DNA of 64,000 nucleotides, taken from the NCBI GenBank assembly GCA_023055505.1, contig JALIRH010000001.1, positions 120,377,723 to 120,441,722 on the forward strand. The letters are read 5' to 3'. The position numbers and the translations under genes are program-made. Positions 1-12,375 of the stretch are shown piece after piece. Numbering within the stretch: the stretch's first letter is position 1; each line of letters begins with the position of its first letter. Origin of the DNA: Callipepla californica brunnescens (lineage: Eukaryota > Chordata > Aves > Galliformes > Odontophoridae). The notes beneath the pieces were generated by a model. The model was given only the letters and a program-made list of their open reading frames with translations, was not told the origin of the DNA and ran no database searches.

Positions 1-1503
1 CTGAGAGCTAGTTCAATTACTTCTGATCTTTGGTCTAACTGGTCATTAAAGATTTGGCTGAAAAGAACCATTTACATTTTCAGTTACCTTCTCCACTCCC
101 CAGTTCCTTCCATTTTCTTTTCTCTTCTGAGCTCTCTTTTACTGAATACTCCTCCAACTGGATTCCAGTTAATGGTAGCAAAGCTCTCCTTCAGCAGACC
201 AGTGAATCTTTCCATTCCTTTAGTTAAATGGAGTGGAAAAAAAAAAAACCTTCCTGTTCATTATGAGATAATAAGTCATTCTGTTTTTGCCACAGAAAGT
301 CATACATAGCATATGCCTTCCTGTGTCAAATTGAACAATTTATCACTTAGTCACTGAATCTGTGATCTCAGTACCAATAATCTGGAATCCAGTTTCCATT
401 TTGGGCTTGGATAAATCACTTTGGATCTTATCTAACATTTTATGTACTGGAAGATATGAAAAATATTTGGCTTTCCTGAATACTGAGAGAATAAATGAAC
501 CCCAGTGAATAGGTTTATGAAGTACAAACAAGAGCTGGGGATTGTTCATGCTCTAGCATTGACTTGATGACCATGCTTAGATCATCATCCTTCTGCTGGT
601 CTGCTCTGCCTTGAATATAGGAGAGATACATGAGAACCTCCTTGAATGAATAAATCATCAGGAAAACACAATCATACAACATCATAATTGAATAAAGAAG
701 TTTGCATTTTGATTATTTCAGACAGATTTGGACTCTTATTCCCAAACAAGTCAACCTAAAGTCTCTTTGTAGACTAATAGAGACACATAGTCAACTTCAG
801 GTAAAAATTCATCTATGCTTATAATAAGATGCTTAAAATGGTTTTTGTTGTTGTTTGTTTTTATAAATCTTTTCCTAGAAATTCTTTTTTGCCTTAATTA
901 ATTACAAAAATAGGCAAGTGTAAGCTACCTAGGTTTTTAGGTGTTTGCAGGATAGTTGTCTAAATTTAGGTGAGACAAATTTTACTTGTATGGGCAGCTG
1001 TTCACCCTACCATGGAGCTTTACAATCAAGGCATAACAGCAGAATGTAAATTTTACCTCCAAATTATTCACCATGGTGTTAAGGAAGCAAAAATAAATAA
1101 AAATAAGCCTTGATGTTGTACTGATATATTTGAACAAGCAGAAAAGCGGAATTTTGCAGGGATAATATAAGCACAATGTTCTATTGACAACTGAGCCAAT
1201 GGTATCACTTATCCTTACCTCCCTAATCCCCCTCCTTAATGCATCGTGCAGTCTTACAGCATTTGTATGTCTGAAAGAATGCATCAAGGTCCAATTTACT
1301 GGTTCACATCTTACACATTGAAGTGCTGAACTGCAGCCTGGCCATCAGGTATGAATCCTGAGCGTAGTCAGTGTCAAGCAGTGGTAATTTGTGGGGACTT
1401 CAGACGGAGCTCTCACTTTGTAATGTAGATTGCATCTGCCTAAAATCCCATGGTAGAGCTGATACCTGTCCTTGCTATTCCAGTCAAGTAGCCCTCTGTT
1501 TCA

Positions 1504-1562
1504 GAAAAAAAAGAAAAAAACAACACATAAAAAAAAAAAAAAAAAACCCACAAAAAACCCAC
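1504..1562. repeat. A-rich simple sequence
   Basis: Interrupted A-runs with scattered C and G (17 A in the longest run). There is no retroelement body next to it that I recognise. Confidence 0.85.
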
Positions 1563-3687
1563 AGAAGCTCACAAACACAAATAGCAATTCTTTTACATTC
1601 CTAATTTACTATTTTTATCTCTTTGGCTTTCCCCCATTGGCATTTTACCTAAGGAAAATATGCTGTCTATGGCATAAGCTTAATGTGTAATTGAAAGTTA
1701 AGCTTTGGACACAGTGGGGGTTATACTGATTAATCAATCCCTAGAATCTCTCAATGCTCTCTGATTATCTCACAGAGAAGTCCTGAAATAAGTCCATAGA
1801 AAATCAGAAATCAATTCATGGCTCTTTGGTGTCTTTTTGCAGATAATTCATATTTTAATAAACTTAGTTTGAAGTTGGCCTCTTTGGGGGATTTTATCTG
1901 AAGAAGCAAAGTCTTGATTCTTTCCTTGCTGAAGGAAAGCAAGGACAGATTACCCAGTAACTCTGTATCTGTGACAAAAGCGGGGACAATTTCACACATG
2001 ATACTGTCAGACAAGGACACGGTGGCCTTGTGACTAATCCTGCAGGAGGCTTGGATGCTAGTTGCTTGAATCCTGTGACCTGGGCAAGGTACTTGATTTT
2101 CCCTGCAATTGAAGGATGGCAACGTTTCCTTATGCAGTTTGTCCTGCCTGACACAGAGTTTTGCAGAATGTTTGTATAAGTAGTATAAATAAACAGACAG
2201 ATTTATATATGTATGTATGGTTTTTTATCACGCTTTTGAATGTATTTCTGCAAATTCTGTTGAGCTTATGACTTAACTGCAGTACCAAAAGGCAATGCAG
2301 GCACAAATTATTATTCTATTATTATTTCTTTATTTTTACAGCCAAGCCCTTCTCCCTCTGCAAAAAAAGTGTAATTCAGATATTTCAAGTTTTACACAAT
2401 ACCTCTGTTTAAGTTACAGCTGTCTCCGTGTAAGCAGCCCAGACACAAGGTTGTATCCAAGGGGTGCAGGAAGATGTGCTCTGAACTCAGTGTTACATAC
2501 ATGGTGCACACCAGCATGCTACTTACATAAGGGGGTAAAAATATATGACAAAGTGTACACTTTATCTACCAACTGATTTCTTGTCCTTAGTTTTTCTGGA
2601 GCAAACACCCCTGATGTATTTTGAGGCAGGATTAAAGCCTGCAGAGGTGACTGTAGGGAAGAAAGGCAGACATACCTTCTTTCCTACAAGTTCCAGTCCT
2701 CATCCAGTTCACAAATTAACCGTAAGAATGATAAATAAAGTAAGTTTGAAAGTGGGTATGAGTTCAAAGCCTTGCTCTCATGGAAAGGGTTGTGGGTTCA
2801 TCAGTATCCTCATAGAAGAGACAAGACCTGTAGACATCAGACAGAGTTTAAAGCAGAGAAAAGGAAGTGCTATATCACACGACACGTAATTACGTTATGG
2901 GACTGTTCACAAAAATGTTGCAAAGGCCACAAGTATCTGAGTGTCAAACTGAGTTAGACAAATCTACAGAAGACGGGTCAGTGAAGGACTGCCAAACCTC
3001 ATTGCCCAACCAAGACATCTGTTGAGCCTTAGAGTACTGTGAGTGTATCAGGAGGAACAAACAAACTTATTGCTTAAAGCACTGCTCCTAAACACTTCCT
3101 GCTTTTCCAAAGCACCCACCATCAAGAGGCAGGATATAACTTGTGATAGTTCTTTTTTTCTGAACCAGTTTAATCATGCTCCCATGAGCTATGCTGTGAG
3201 TTCTTCACAGGATGGTCAAATCTGACACACAACTTAATTCTCAATAAGCATAGAGTTAAGTACAGTCAGACATTTGATCAGTTAATGCATAGACCTGCAA
3301 GATGTGTAAAAATAATTTAGTTGTCCTCTGACATTCTACCAAGATGGCTGGTTTTGCTTTATATACATCTATATGCAGAAAGAGCTTTTATTTCCTCTTT
3401 TTTTCTTCTTCCCATAATCTCACAGAAATCCATGCATTATCTGTGGTTGAGTAGAGCCCACTTAGGGCTAATAGAGTAGTGCTGTCTTCTTATTCAGTTT
3501 CCTTGGTAGAGAAGGTTGCAAAAGAAAATATATCTAATTGTTATTCTCTTAGTAAACGGTGGGAAAAGAGTTTGAATGACAAAGGTGTGCATGGGATGTC
3601 CTGGTGTTCTTGCTACACTTCATTATGGGTCATCATCTTATAACATAAGTATCTTGTAGGCCATGGAAAAACATTAAGAATTATCAG

Positions 3688-3950
3688 AGAATCATAAAAT
3701 GGATTGGGTTGGAAGGGATCTTTGAGCCCACCCAGAAAGCTCTCTGGGTAGTGGATGCCAGGGCCTCACTACCCTCTAGTAAAGAATTTCCTCTCAACGT
3801 GTCTAAATCTCTCCTCTTTTAGTTTTAAACCTTTCCCGTTGTCTTATCACTGTCAATCCTTGTGAAAAGTCCCTCTCCCTCCCATTTATAAGTTTCCTTC
3901 AGGTACTGGAAGGTATCAAAGAGGTCTCCCCAGAGACTTCTCTTCTTCAG
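3688..3950 (-). mobile_element. CR1 LINE 3' fragment
   Basis: Minus-strand CR1. It begins with the reverse complement of the CR1 tail (agaatcataaaatgg, then ggttggaagggatc). It runs back through the 3' part of ORF2, ending near 'gaggtctccccagagact' and 'cttctcttcttcag'. It is diverged and 5'-truncated, as is usual for CR1. No functional reverse transcriptase remains. Confidence 0.9.
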
Positions 3951-4078
3951 GAATTAGATATAAAGCTTTACCAAAACAAGAAGTTTTTTCACTACACTGG
4001 ATGATCAGTGATACCAGTTATTTCCTGTTGTCTAGGTGATGTCTCAAGATTTTTAAAACACATTCTGCAGCTTTTCTG

Positions 4079-4134
4079 AAAAAAAAAAAAAAGAAAAAAA
4101 AAGAAAACAACTTAGACCTTTTTTTTTTTTTTTT
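4079..4134. repeat. A-run facing a T-run
   Basis: An A-rich arm (4079-4110, interrupted by G) is followed after about 8 bases by 16 T (4119-4134). The two arms are complementary and could fold back in a transcript. Confidence 0.8.
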
Positions 4135-4565
4135 CTCCAACAGAAAAAGCAAAGATTCCCCCAAGCAGATTCTGAAAACCTCTGCTTAGTCCCTTCATCT
4201 GGGATGTCTGAGACACATTCAGGACTTTTTCCTTCCTGATTCAGATTTAAGACTTAGATCTCTTGTATCCCAGGTAATAGTTCAAACCATCAGATGATGC
4301 TCTGTAGAAGGAGCGCAGTGTATCTTAGTGAGATTCATTCAGTGACTGCCTGCAATGGAGATTTCACTTCTGGATTTGATGCCACCATCTCTTCCTCACT
4401 CTGAGGCTCACTAATACACAGGCTGGTTCCACCCAGAGTGTGGATTCCTGGCAAATTAAAAACTCAGTGCTTGAGCCTGACATTGTGCATGATTCAAAAT
4501 GTGAATCTTGAACTTGAATCAGACTGTACTTTCAGGCTGGTTCTTCTGGCATTCATTATTTAAAT

Positions 4566-4730
4566 AGAATCACAGAATGGTTTGGGTTGAAAAGGACCTC
4601 AAAGATCATCTAATTTCAACCCCACTTCTGTGGGCAGGGTCACCAGCTACTAGACCAGGCTGCCCAGAGCCACATCCAGCCTTGCCTCATATGCCTCCAG
4701 GAATGGCAGCATCCACAGCCTCTCTGGGCA
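4566..4730 (-). mobile_element. CR1 LINE 3' fragment
   Basis: Starts with agaatcacagaatggtttgg and continues through the antisense CR1 3' UTR ('ctgcccagagccacatccag', 'ggaatggcagcatccacag'). It is a short truncated copy in the same orientation as the one about 0.6 kb upstream. Confidence 0.92.
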
Positions 4731-5012
4731 TGTAGCTGTGTGTATGATCTGTTAAACTGAGGTTTTGAAGTAAATCCACTTTGTCCAAGAATGGCTTACT
4801 AGACTAACAAACTGTATTTCAATATAAAAATAAAACTGTTTCCCAAGTAATTTCCACTTTGGGTGAAGCCAGAGTAGGATTTTGATGACAACAACAGCAC
4901 ACTGCTCACAGTAGTCAAAAAGTATTTGAAAATATTTTAATTTCTGGCCCCCAGATCTTGCCCCATCGCAGGTGAAAAGCTGCAGTTCAAGAGGAGACCT
5001 GTGGGTTTGCAA

Positions 5013-8000
5013 AACTGAAATAATTAGGGTAAACTACATTCAAGCCCACTTCATGCTTTCCCACAATACTTCAAATCTCCACTACTGTTTCAAGCTTTTC
5101 TGGACCTCCAGCTCATTACGGTTTTAGATTTATTTACGGAAAGGTCACAAACCACATCTTTTGGACAGGATGTTACCAATTGCCAAGCAAGTCCCATACC
5201 AGCAGAAGAAAGGCTTAGTGGTTGTGTCCAGAAAAGAAGAAGTTTTGTTACTTTCTTCAAGTGCTGGGTTCGAGCCAAGCAGAGTTAACTCAGCTTCTCA
5301 TTATTCTCTCTTGTGCCTGTTTCTTTCCAAAATCTCTGCCAAAAATGTGAAAGGATGTTATACCTACAGGTTAATTTATTTCCTACAAGGACTCCCTGGG
5401 ATTCAAACCTCCATTATAAATCTGAAGATTAAAGTTTAATAAAAAGCACAGGAATCTCTTACGCTATAGAAGAATCTCCCAGAATCCTGGTAAATAGTAT
5501 CACGCCGTTTAAGCCATGGTTGTATATTTGCTAAGATCAGATCATTGCAGTCCACAATCACCTGGCAATACGAATTCAATTTGAATTACTTCTAAGTAGA
5601 TGACTAAATACCTGCTGAAAACATGAGAGCTTTCTACACGACATTTATGCCATGTTTGTGCTTTATGTCAGCTATGGAACAGCATGCAATATCACAGAGA
5701 TTTTCAGACAAATAGAAATGGACAGAAAAGATTTCCCACATTCATTATTTTGCATTCACAAGACCTGAACATGGAGACTGGTACCAGGTGTTTGCATCCT
5801 CAACAAAGTGCGGTGGCAACTGTAACACAGAACTGAGTTGTTTCAATTAGGATAGCAAATATCAAGTGTAGGACATTAATAACTACAGCGACAGTATCAC
5901 TTACAAATCTGAATGCCCAACATATTCTCTAGAAGCTTGGGATCCTGAATTGTAGCTGGCTTCCCAAATAGCATGACTGTTTGATCCCAACATCTCTTGG
6001 TGTTCTGGGGAAGAATCATGCATAACTGGGTGAAAAGCTCTCTCTCTTATGACTCCAAAAGGTATTTTCATCACTCCCCATGGGATTTCACTGGTCAGAC
6101 ATAGCTGTACTTGTATATATTCCACAGCTTTTCTGACTGAAGGGCACTATCCAAACATGAAAGAGCATCTTGTTAATAATACCTGAGGTTCATGCTACTC
6201 TTTTCACACAAAGGTATCAGACGTGGATTGGCAAAGACTTTTTGAATTAAATATTCTGAAGCACTCATGTGACTTGTTTCTCAAAAAATCCGAGGCTGAG
6301 TATCAGAGTCTTCCTGGGAGATCAAGAGTCTACTCTTGTTCTGTTGCTTTCATCTTATACAACCTTGAGCAAGTTACTCTGCCTTCCTATGTCTCATTCT
6401 CTATAAAATGAAGAAAAGGACACCCACTTTCCACTTACCAGTATTAGGTCTTAGTTAACAATTTAAAAATAAAATCTATCTTTCTGCTCAGCATTCTGTG
6501 GCTGTATTCATCCTACAAAGGACAGCAGCAATAAAAGATTAGGGAAAAAAAATGCCCAAAGAGGTGGGATGAGAAGATCTATTTTAGAAAGAAAAAAAAA
6601 CAGGTCCTGCCTAGTTAGTTGATGACATTTTAGCTTAAGCAGTTTTGAAGAAGAAAATTTTGCCTCCCATAGCACAAAAGTGGATTGAATCAACCCAGGA
6701 TTCGTGCTCACATCTTCATGGAGAAAATATATTTCACTCTTCCAGCTTTCTCATCACTCTGTTGCCAAACTATACAGGAGACACATAAAGCTATCTCTAC
6801 CATTTAAACACCCTCATTTTGACAGAAAATTGGATGATATGACATGCTGCCTTCTAGAACAGGTGCTGTCTATCACCTTGCTGCTAATCTCTGTGATTAG
6901 TGACCTGCAATGTAAGTCAGCTATCAAAGACCACCTGTCCCTTTTGCTGTAAGCGCCTCCTAGCATATCGCTTTGTGGTGTCACACGCTCTTGTCTGGTT
7001 TTTGATTGATGGAAGTTTGTCTTTTGAGCAGTGACTCAGAAAATAAATCATTCCCCTCTCCATTCATTGAGTGCGATTCTGCAGCACAAAGCCGGTGTGG
7101 TTAATCAAAGCTCCAAAGAGCAACAAAAAGCAACGGAACCGAGAATGAGGAGGATAGATATAAAGGATAAAACATAATAAAAAGGATTATTTGGAAGCCA
7201 ACCAGAGCAAAAGAAAAATAAAAACAGCTGCAAATAAGCAGTGCACTTACTGCAGCAGAACTAGAAAGTCAATTTTTTGTTCCATTTCTCGACACATATT
7301 CAAGGATACGAGAAGAGCCTCACATCTCTGAAAAATCTAACTTTGTTGAGGAGTTTGATTTTTACATGTTTTAGCCTGTTTGTAACCCTTGCTGGGGTCA
7401 GTGGGATTTTCGGAGTTGAGTAAGTAAAGCCAGAGGGATGCTTCTGCTGTGAATTGTATTCCAAACCAGCTTGTGGTCCAGCTGGCTTTGTACACTCAGA
7501 GGGTTGTCAGAAATAAGAATGGCTATTGCCATTAATTGTCTTGGAGGGGAAAAAAAAAGGTGAAATTTGATATGCTATGCAAACAGCAGGACGATGAAAG
7601 AATCGAACGGAGACAGAAACACTGCATCATAGAACAAGAACGTCTTTTCCAAGTGGAAATAGCTTAGAGCAAAAGGATTTTGAGCTTTATGGAGGGATCG
7701 GGATTGAAGGAGTGGAAAGGACAGTAATAGAAGCCTTCAAGGATTTTTTTTTATATCAGTCCAGCAGGTTTCTGGAAAACTTTAAAATTATGAAGAGCAA
7801 TGGTGAGCTAGAGGCAGAAGAAAACTGGTAGTTGAGTATGTAACTGAAACAAATGTGAGTTTTTCTATTCACTGTGTGCCAGAGAAGTCAGAAAAAATGT
7901 GAAGTGTTGATGACACGGATGAAATCTTAGCAGAAGTGAAATCAAGGCACAAGGAGTAGCAGATAAAATATAATAATTTATCAGAGAGGCAAATTCCCTG

Positions 8001-9606
8001 TCAGAATTCCATTGATGGAGAGGTATCTAAACCAGCTGAGATTTTGGCCATAAAAAGGAGACAACAAGGATCATGTGTCCATGGAGAGGTGCTGGAAACG
8101 TACTTAAGTCAGTTACATGCAACAGTTCCTCCTTAAATAAGAAAAGAAAAAGAAAAAAGGCAACTTCATTATGTGTTCTGGGGGTGACATTTCCTGTTGA
8201 AAAGTTTCTCCTTACAAGCAGCAAAAGGGAGAGAAAAAAAGGGCTGAGGAGAGTTAAATTTATAAAGACATGAATGAATTGGGAATTGATGCACTGCTAT
8301 AGAGGAATGTGTATATGAATGGTGCAAATGTACAGGGCTATTTTTGATGAACTGTAGGAGGTATTTCAGTTTTTCACCTTTCTTTACAAAAAGAAAAACT
8401 TTCATCTGGTGGGAATTCAGTCAATTTCCTGATGTTTTTTTGGCCATTTCCTAAGTTGGAAGGTTACTAATGGTAATTACAGACCTTGTTTGTACCTTGT
8501 GGCTCTAACTGCGCAGAAAGGTTTTTTGGCATGTGTGCGTCTCCCACCAGAGGGTGTGTAAATGGCTGACCTTTGGTAGGAATTACTGCAATTCTCAAGA
8601 GCAGATAGAAGTCCCCTTTCCTCATTTCATTTTTGTAGAATATAGGATCCACAGTTCTCACTCGAGTTTTGTTTCCCCAATCCCCCATGATAATAAACCA
8701 CAATTTCAGTGTTCTCTTACAAAAGCATTCTCATGAAGGAGCCTGTTTTAAGGTGTTTTATTGAAAGGCATAACAAATCCACTCCTCTCAACAATGTTAT
8801 AGAAACAGAGGTGACATAAAGGAGATAAACCAATTCAATAACAACTGGAAAAAAAAAAAGAGCAATTTTTCAAGCAAAAAAACTTTCGCTTTTTTAGAGG
8901 AGGAAGATAGTGCACTGAAAAGCAATCAGATGCTCTATTTCTTTTATCTTCCTGCAGTGTGAAGGTATCAGTAAGTTTGATTCAAGACTGCAAAATGTCC
9001 ATCTATATTTGGTAGACCTCATAAACACTATTACTATGTTAAGCAGCTCCTTAGAAGATCTTTCCTTCTTTCAGGACATAGTTTTGGCAACTCTCAGGCC
9101 CTTATTCTGCAAACTGACGTGTATAAATTCTGGCCATTGAACAGTCCCATTTGCATTTAATGTACTGCATGTACATAGCTCATGACTGAAAATAAGTCAG
9201 TGAGCTTGATGGGTTTAAACACATGTTTACAATCAAATGGGTGCTCAAAAGCTCTGCAGATGACTTAAGTAAAGCTCATTTATGACATATGCTCCCAATC
9301 GTTCCATTCGTGTTCAGTAGTTTCCTATGTGATTTGCTGACAAATAGGATGTGCGAAGTTGGTCTGCTGCCATCACTGGAATAGAATGGGATAGAATTCA
9401 GTGGATCTTTTTAAAGTAGCATCTTAATTTCCAGGAAGAATGCCATAGGAACTGTACAAGTCCTTGGAATTTGGTTCTGTCATTGATGAGTTCCTTTTGG
9501 AGGTTAAAGGGACAAACCCAAGTGAGCACTCTTAGTAAAGACAGAACTGTGGAAATAGGAAGCACAACTGGAGGTGTATCTCATGGCCATCCTGCAGTCC
9601 TCACAT
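5013..9606. other. Unique intronic DNA without recognised genes or repeats
   Basis: No splice-bounded open frame, RNA gene or transposon was recognised. All reading frames are short and of random composition. The only structure noted is the CpG-retaining block at about 7040-7330, described separately. Confidence 0.6.
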
Positions 9607-10060
9607 CACAGAATTACAGAATCAAAGAGTGTTAAAGGCTGGAGGCACCTGAGGGTCCCAGCCCAGACACCTAGAGCAAGGTCCCAGCACCACGTCCAGG
9701 GCTTAAGCCCCCAGCCCCTCTCTGCTCACTGCACACAACAGTGCAGCCTGGTGTCCTGAGCTATCTCCTGGGCTCCAGGTTGTGCCTGGGGCCTCTGGGC
9801 CACACTGAGCAGAGCCAGACTCCCTCCTCTCTGTACCTCCCACACTGATCTGTGGCCATGTCTGGTGTCTCCTAGAGCCTCCTCCAGGCTATACAGCCCC
9901 AGCTCTCTCAGCAGCAGAGCAGCTCCAGGTCCTTCATCTTCCCATTGGCCTTGTGCTGGGGTCTCTCCAGTATGCCCAGGCCACCTCTATGCTGGGGGCC
10001 CAGAACTGCAACCACCTCTCCAGATGTGGCCTCGCCAGTGCTGAGGGAAGAGGTTCCTTC
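9607..10060 (-). mobile_element. Older CR1 LINE fragment, GC-rich
   Basis: A block clearly richer in GC than its flanks. It opens with cacagaattacagaatc (antisense CR1 tail). It contains antisense ORF2-type segments such as the 'ccagagcctcctccaggct'-like stretch, 'cagctccaggtccttcatct' and 'gatgtggcctcgccagtgct', typical of older CR1 subfamilies. It is too diverged for me to name the subfamily. Confidence 0.8.
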
Positions 10061-11560
10061 CCACATTCTCTCATCACCATGAAAATACGTTTAGTTATGT
10101 TTGTTCCAGACAGCTCAGAGAGTGAGAAATTCATAATAAAATGCTGCCTTCAAGCCCCTGCATTACTATTATGAATTGTAGGGTATCAGAAACTATGCTC
10201 AGGGTCTTCCATTCCTCATAGAATCATAGCCTGGAGAGCCACAAATGCTCTGTTACACCACATCCCTCTAAACCAACCTGTAAAAGTCACAACACTTCTC
10301 ACCTTTACTATTGTGCTGTAGCTATGTTGAGCTGCAGCATAAATCCATGGTGTAGCACATTCAGGATTTAGCCTTTCAAGGGAGAAATGTTAACAGAATG
10401 TGATTTGTTCCTTGTCAGTGTATTCCATACTTATTCAAAATGAAAAACAAAAATGAGGACTGATAGGTGTTTTCCGTTCCTTTTCCTCTCTGTTTTTAAG
10501 TGCTGTAATAAAAAAAAAAAAACAAAAAACAACACCCTGATGTGGCATTCAGAAACACAGCTCATGTTGTTTCACAGTCAAGACAGATCAGCTCCCAAGA
10601 AACAGCCTGTAATTGCAAATTTCTGTGTTTGGTTTGTGGGTTTTTGCAGTATTTTTTCCCCACAAACAAGTTAAGACATTCAAAAATGCGTTTTACCATC
10701 TTGCTGCAAGTTGTTGACTTTTTTTTTTCAGTGCTTTCAGTTTCATTTGATAAACTTATTGTGAAAAGACAATGTATACATTATTTTGGCAGAACTACTT
10801 TCAATACATGATTTATTTCTGATATCAATTTTCTCTGTGTGCAGATGTGTGCGTACATGTCAGTGCATATACACACTGGTTTCCCACAGGCATAAATCCC
10901 AGGCCATGCTGTTACATGAAGGAGAGCACTATCACTTATTTGCACTTTCTCAGTTCTGCTAAGTTCTAATATATCTCTAGCTGGGTTAAGAGGAGCCCTC
11001 TGAATACAAAGACATTTTCATCTGACTGCTATCATTCCTTTAGTTCTTCTTTCATCTTTCCTCTCCCTCTCTGCCCACTTGTTTTCTTATGTTGTCTCTC
11101 ATTCTTTAGTTCATTCTTTCTAAACTCATGAGGTACAAAGCCACTTAACAGTATTGCGCAGCGTTTTCCAAAGTCTTCAGTGTACCCAAATAGAGGGCCT
11201 GATTTCCCAGAGATTGCATGACTGATGTACAGAAAATATGCCTCCAGGAGGTGTCTGAATCACTTCCTGTGGAAATAAGACTCAGAAAATCACACTCAGT
11301 TTGAAATCCCCAAGTGCAAGCCCAGTTCAGACAGATGCAGGTTTCTGCGTGTGTGTGACCCGTTAGCTGTTGTGATTAGTGTAGTTCTGAGTAACACATA
11401 ATTGAGACTTTCTTTCCATCAGTAATTATTCTAGGAGGGCTTTCCTGCAGTTCATTAAGTAACCTCTCTTTTGTTTAGTGCAAGAATTTATGAAAGGCAA
11501 ATTAGCCTTCTGGTGCCCAAAGGCATGAGCCTAAGCCCTATTTCTTTAATTTTCTCTTCC

Positions 11561-11562
11561 AG
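11561..11562 (+). promoter_or_regulatory. TENM4: 3' splice acceptor of first coding exon
   Basis: The AG is preceded by the pyrimidine-rich tract tttctttaattttctcttcc, a good vertebrate acceptor. Its position 66 bases before the ATG places the exon border inside the 5' UTR. Confidence 0.85.
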
Positions 11563-11628
11563 ATTATTCCGTTCTGACCGATATACGGGCGTCATTATTT
11601 TAATGTTGAATACTCAGACAAGAGTGCC
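11563..11628 (+). other. TENM4: 5' UTR segment of TENM4 in the first coding exon
   Basis: Sixty-six transcribed bases lie between the acceptor and the ATG. A TGA in frame with the main ORF at 11575-11577 closes the frame upstream and fixes 11629 as the first in-frame start. The segment also carries an upstream ATG at 11603, in another frame, that opens an overlapping short ORF (see separate entry). Confidence 0.8.
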
Positions 11629-11638
11629 ATGGATGTAA
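11603..11638 (+). promoter_or_regulatory. Overlapping upstream ORF, 11 codons
   Basis: An ATG at 11603-11605 opens 11 codons and stops at TAA 11636-11638, seven bases after the first base of the TENM4 ATG. It is out of frame with TENM4. Its start context is weak (T at -3 and T at +4), while the TENM4 start is strong (gccATGg). Leaky scanning would therefore be expected. This is directly visible in the sequence; a regulatory role is inferred. Confidence 0.6.
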
Positions 11639-11851
11639 AAGAAAGGAAACCGTATCGATCTCTGACTCGGCGTCGCGACACGGAGCGCCGCTACACCAGC
11701 TCTTCAGCCGAGAGTGAGGACAGCAAGGCTCCTCAGAAGTCCTATAGCTCCAGTGAGACCCTGAAGGCTTATGATCAGGACTCCAGATTGACCTACAGCA
11801 ATCGGGTCAAAGACATGGTGCACCAGGAGGCTGATGAATTCTGCCGAGCAG
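11629..11851 (+). CDS. TENM4: Teneurin-4, first coding exon (residues 1-74 plus one base)
   Basis: Encodes the extreme N terminus of teneurin-4, a large type II transmembrane adhesion protein of neurons and glia. This part lies in the cytoplasm. The protein starts [17 protein letters not shown] and contains [18 protein letters not shown]. These match my recollection of TENM4 better than TENM2 (MDVKDRRHRSLTRG) or TENM3 (MDVKERRPYCSLTK). The region is basic at the start, then Ser/Thr-rich, with no membrane segment. ATG 11629 was chosen for its strong context (gccATGg), the in-frame upstream TGA at 11575 and family agreement. The exon ends gcag|gtgagt after 74 codons plus one base (phase 1). That base joins GA of the next exon to give Gly75. 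Translation continued past the donor soon meets a stop, as expected for intron. Confidence 0.95.
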
Positions 11852-11857
11852 GTGAGT
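11852..11857 (+). promoter_or_regulatory. TENM4: 5' splice donor of first coding exon
   Basis: gcag|gtgagt matches the vertebrate donor consensus closely. It leaves one base of codon 75 on the exon. Confidence 0.92.
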
Positions 11858-12298
11858 GTATCTGAGTAGGTACTACTGTAAGCAGTGTGCACTAACCAAC
11901 TCAGAGTGGAGAGCTGGGGCTTGTATGGGGGCTACCTTTGAAGGACTATGTGACTTAAGCAAGATAGAATGAAATAAAACAAGTAAGGAACATCTTTAGT
12001 GTTTTACACAGATGTGAAATGCGTGCAAACTGATGTCATGCCAATGACAATGCCACAAGCATTAGCATTTACTAAAAGGCATACTCTAATTATATAACTT
12101 GGAAGTACAGGGAGGTAGTACCTTTCTCCCATATTCTAGAAACTAGAGCGAACCTTATATATGTTGTGTGCATCTGTAACAGCCCCTTGACACTTTCTAC
12201 AGCTAAACCAGACCCAGTGAGTGCACGCTGCACAATCAGTCTCTATATGTAGTGATGTTGCACGGAAAATCTTCTAAATTCCTGGGCAACATGCTTCA

Positions 12299-12375
12299 GG
12301 TGCCCCTCCTTGAGCAAGAGATAAATGAGATGACCTCCAAAGATCTCTTCCAACCTTACCTTTTCAGAGATTCTT
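12299..12375 (+). mobile_element. CR1-like LINE 3' fragment
   Basis: Contains gagatgacctccaaagatct, then cttccaacctta, and a decayed agattctt tail. This agrees with the last bases of an older CR1. It is short and diverged. Confidence 0.55.

Larger units (their letters stand above)
1..11562 (+). other. TENM4: Intron in the TENM4 5' UTR (3' part), no coding exon seen
   Basis: Everything before the acceptor at 11561-11562 is read as intron, because the first coding exon starts at a spliced acceptor rather than a promoter. I see no convincing exon, RNA gene or long conserved reading frame here. The stretch holds three minus-strand CR1 fragments (3688-3950, 4566-4730, 9607-10060), A- and T-rich simple sequence (1504-1562, 4079-4134, 10509-10530), and otherwise unique AT-rich DNA. 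The 7040-7330 region keeps several CpGs and may be a conserved non-coding element. Teneurin genes are known for very long 5' introns. That this is a 5' UTR intron is inferred from the acceptor and the strand. Confidence 0.7.

Noticed and set aside
10207..10230. catagaatcatag as another CR1 tail
   Set aside because: Only about 14 bases match and no CR1 body follows.
10960..10995. tctctagctgggtta resembling the 3' half of miR-708, a microRNA known to lie in a TENM4 intron
   Set aside because: The 5' half (seed region) does not match and no hairpin partner is visible. I did not see miR-708 on either strand in this window.
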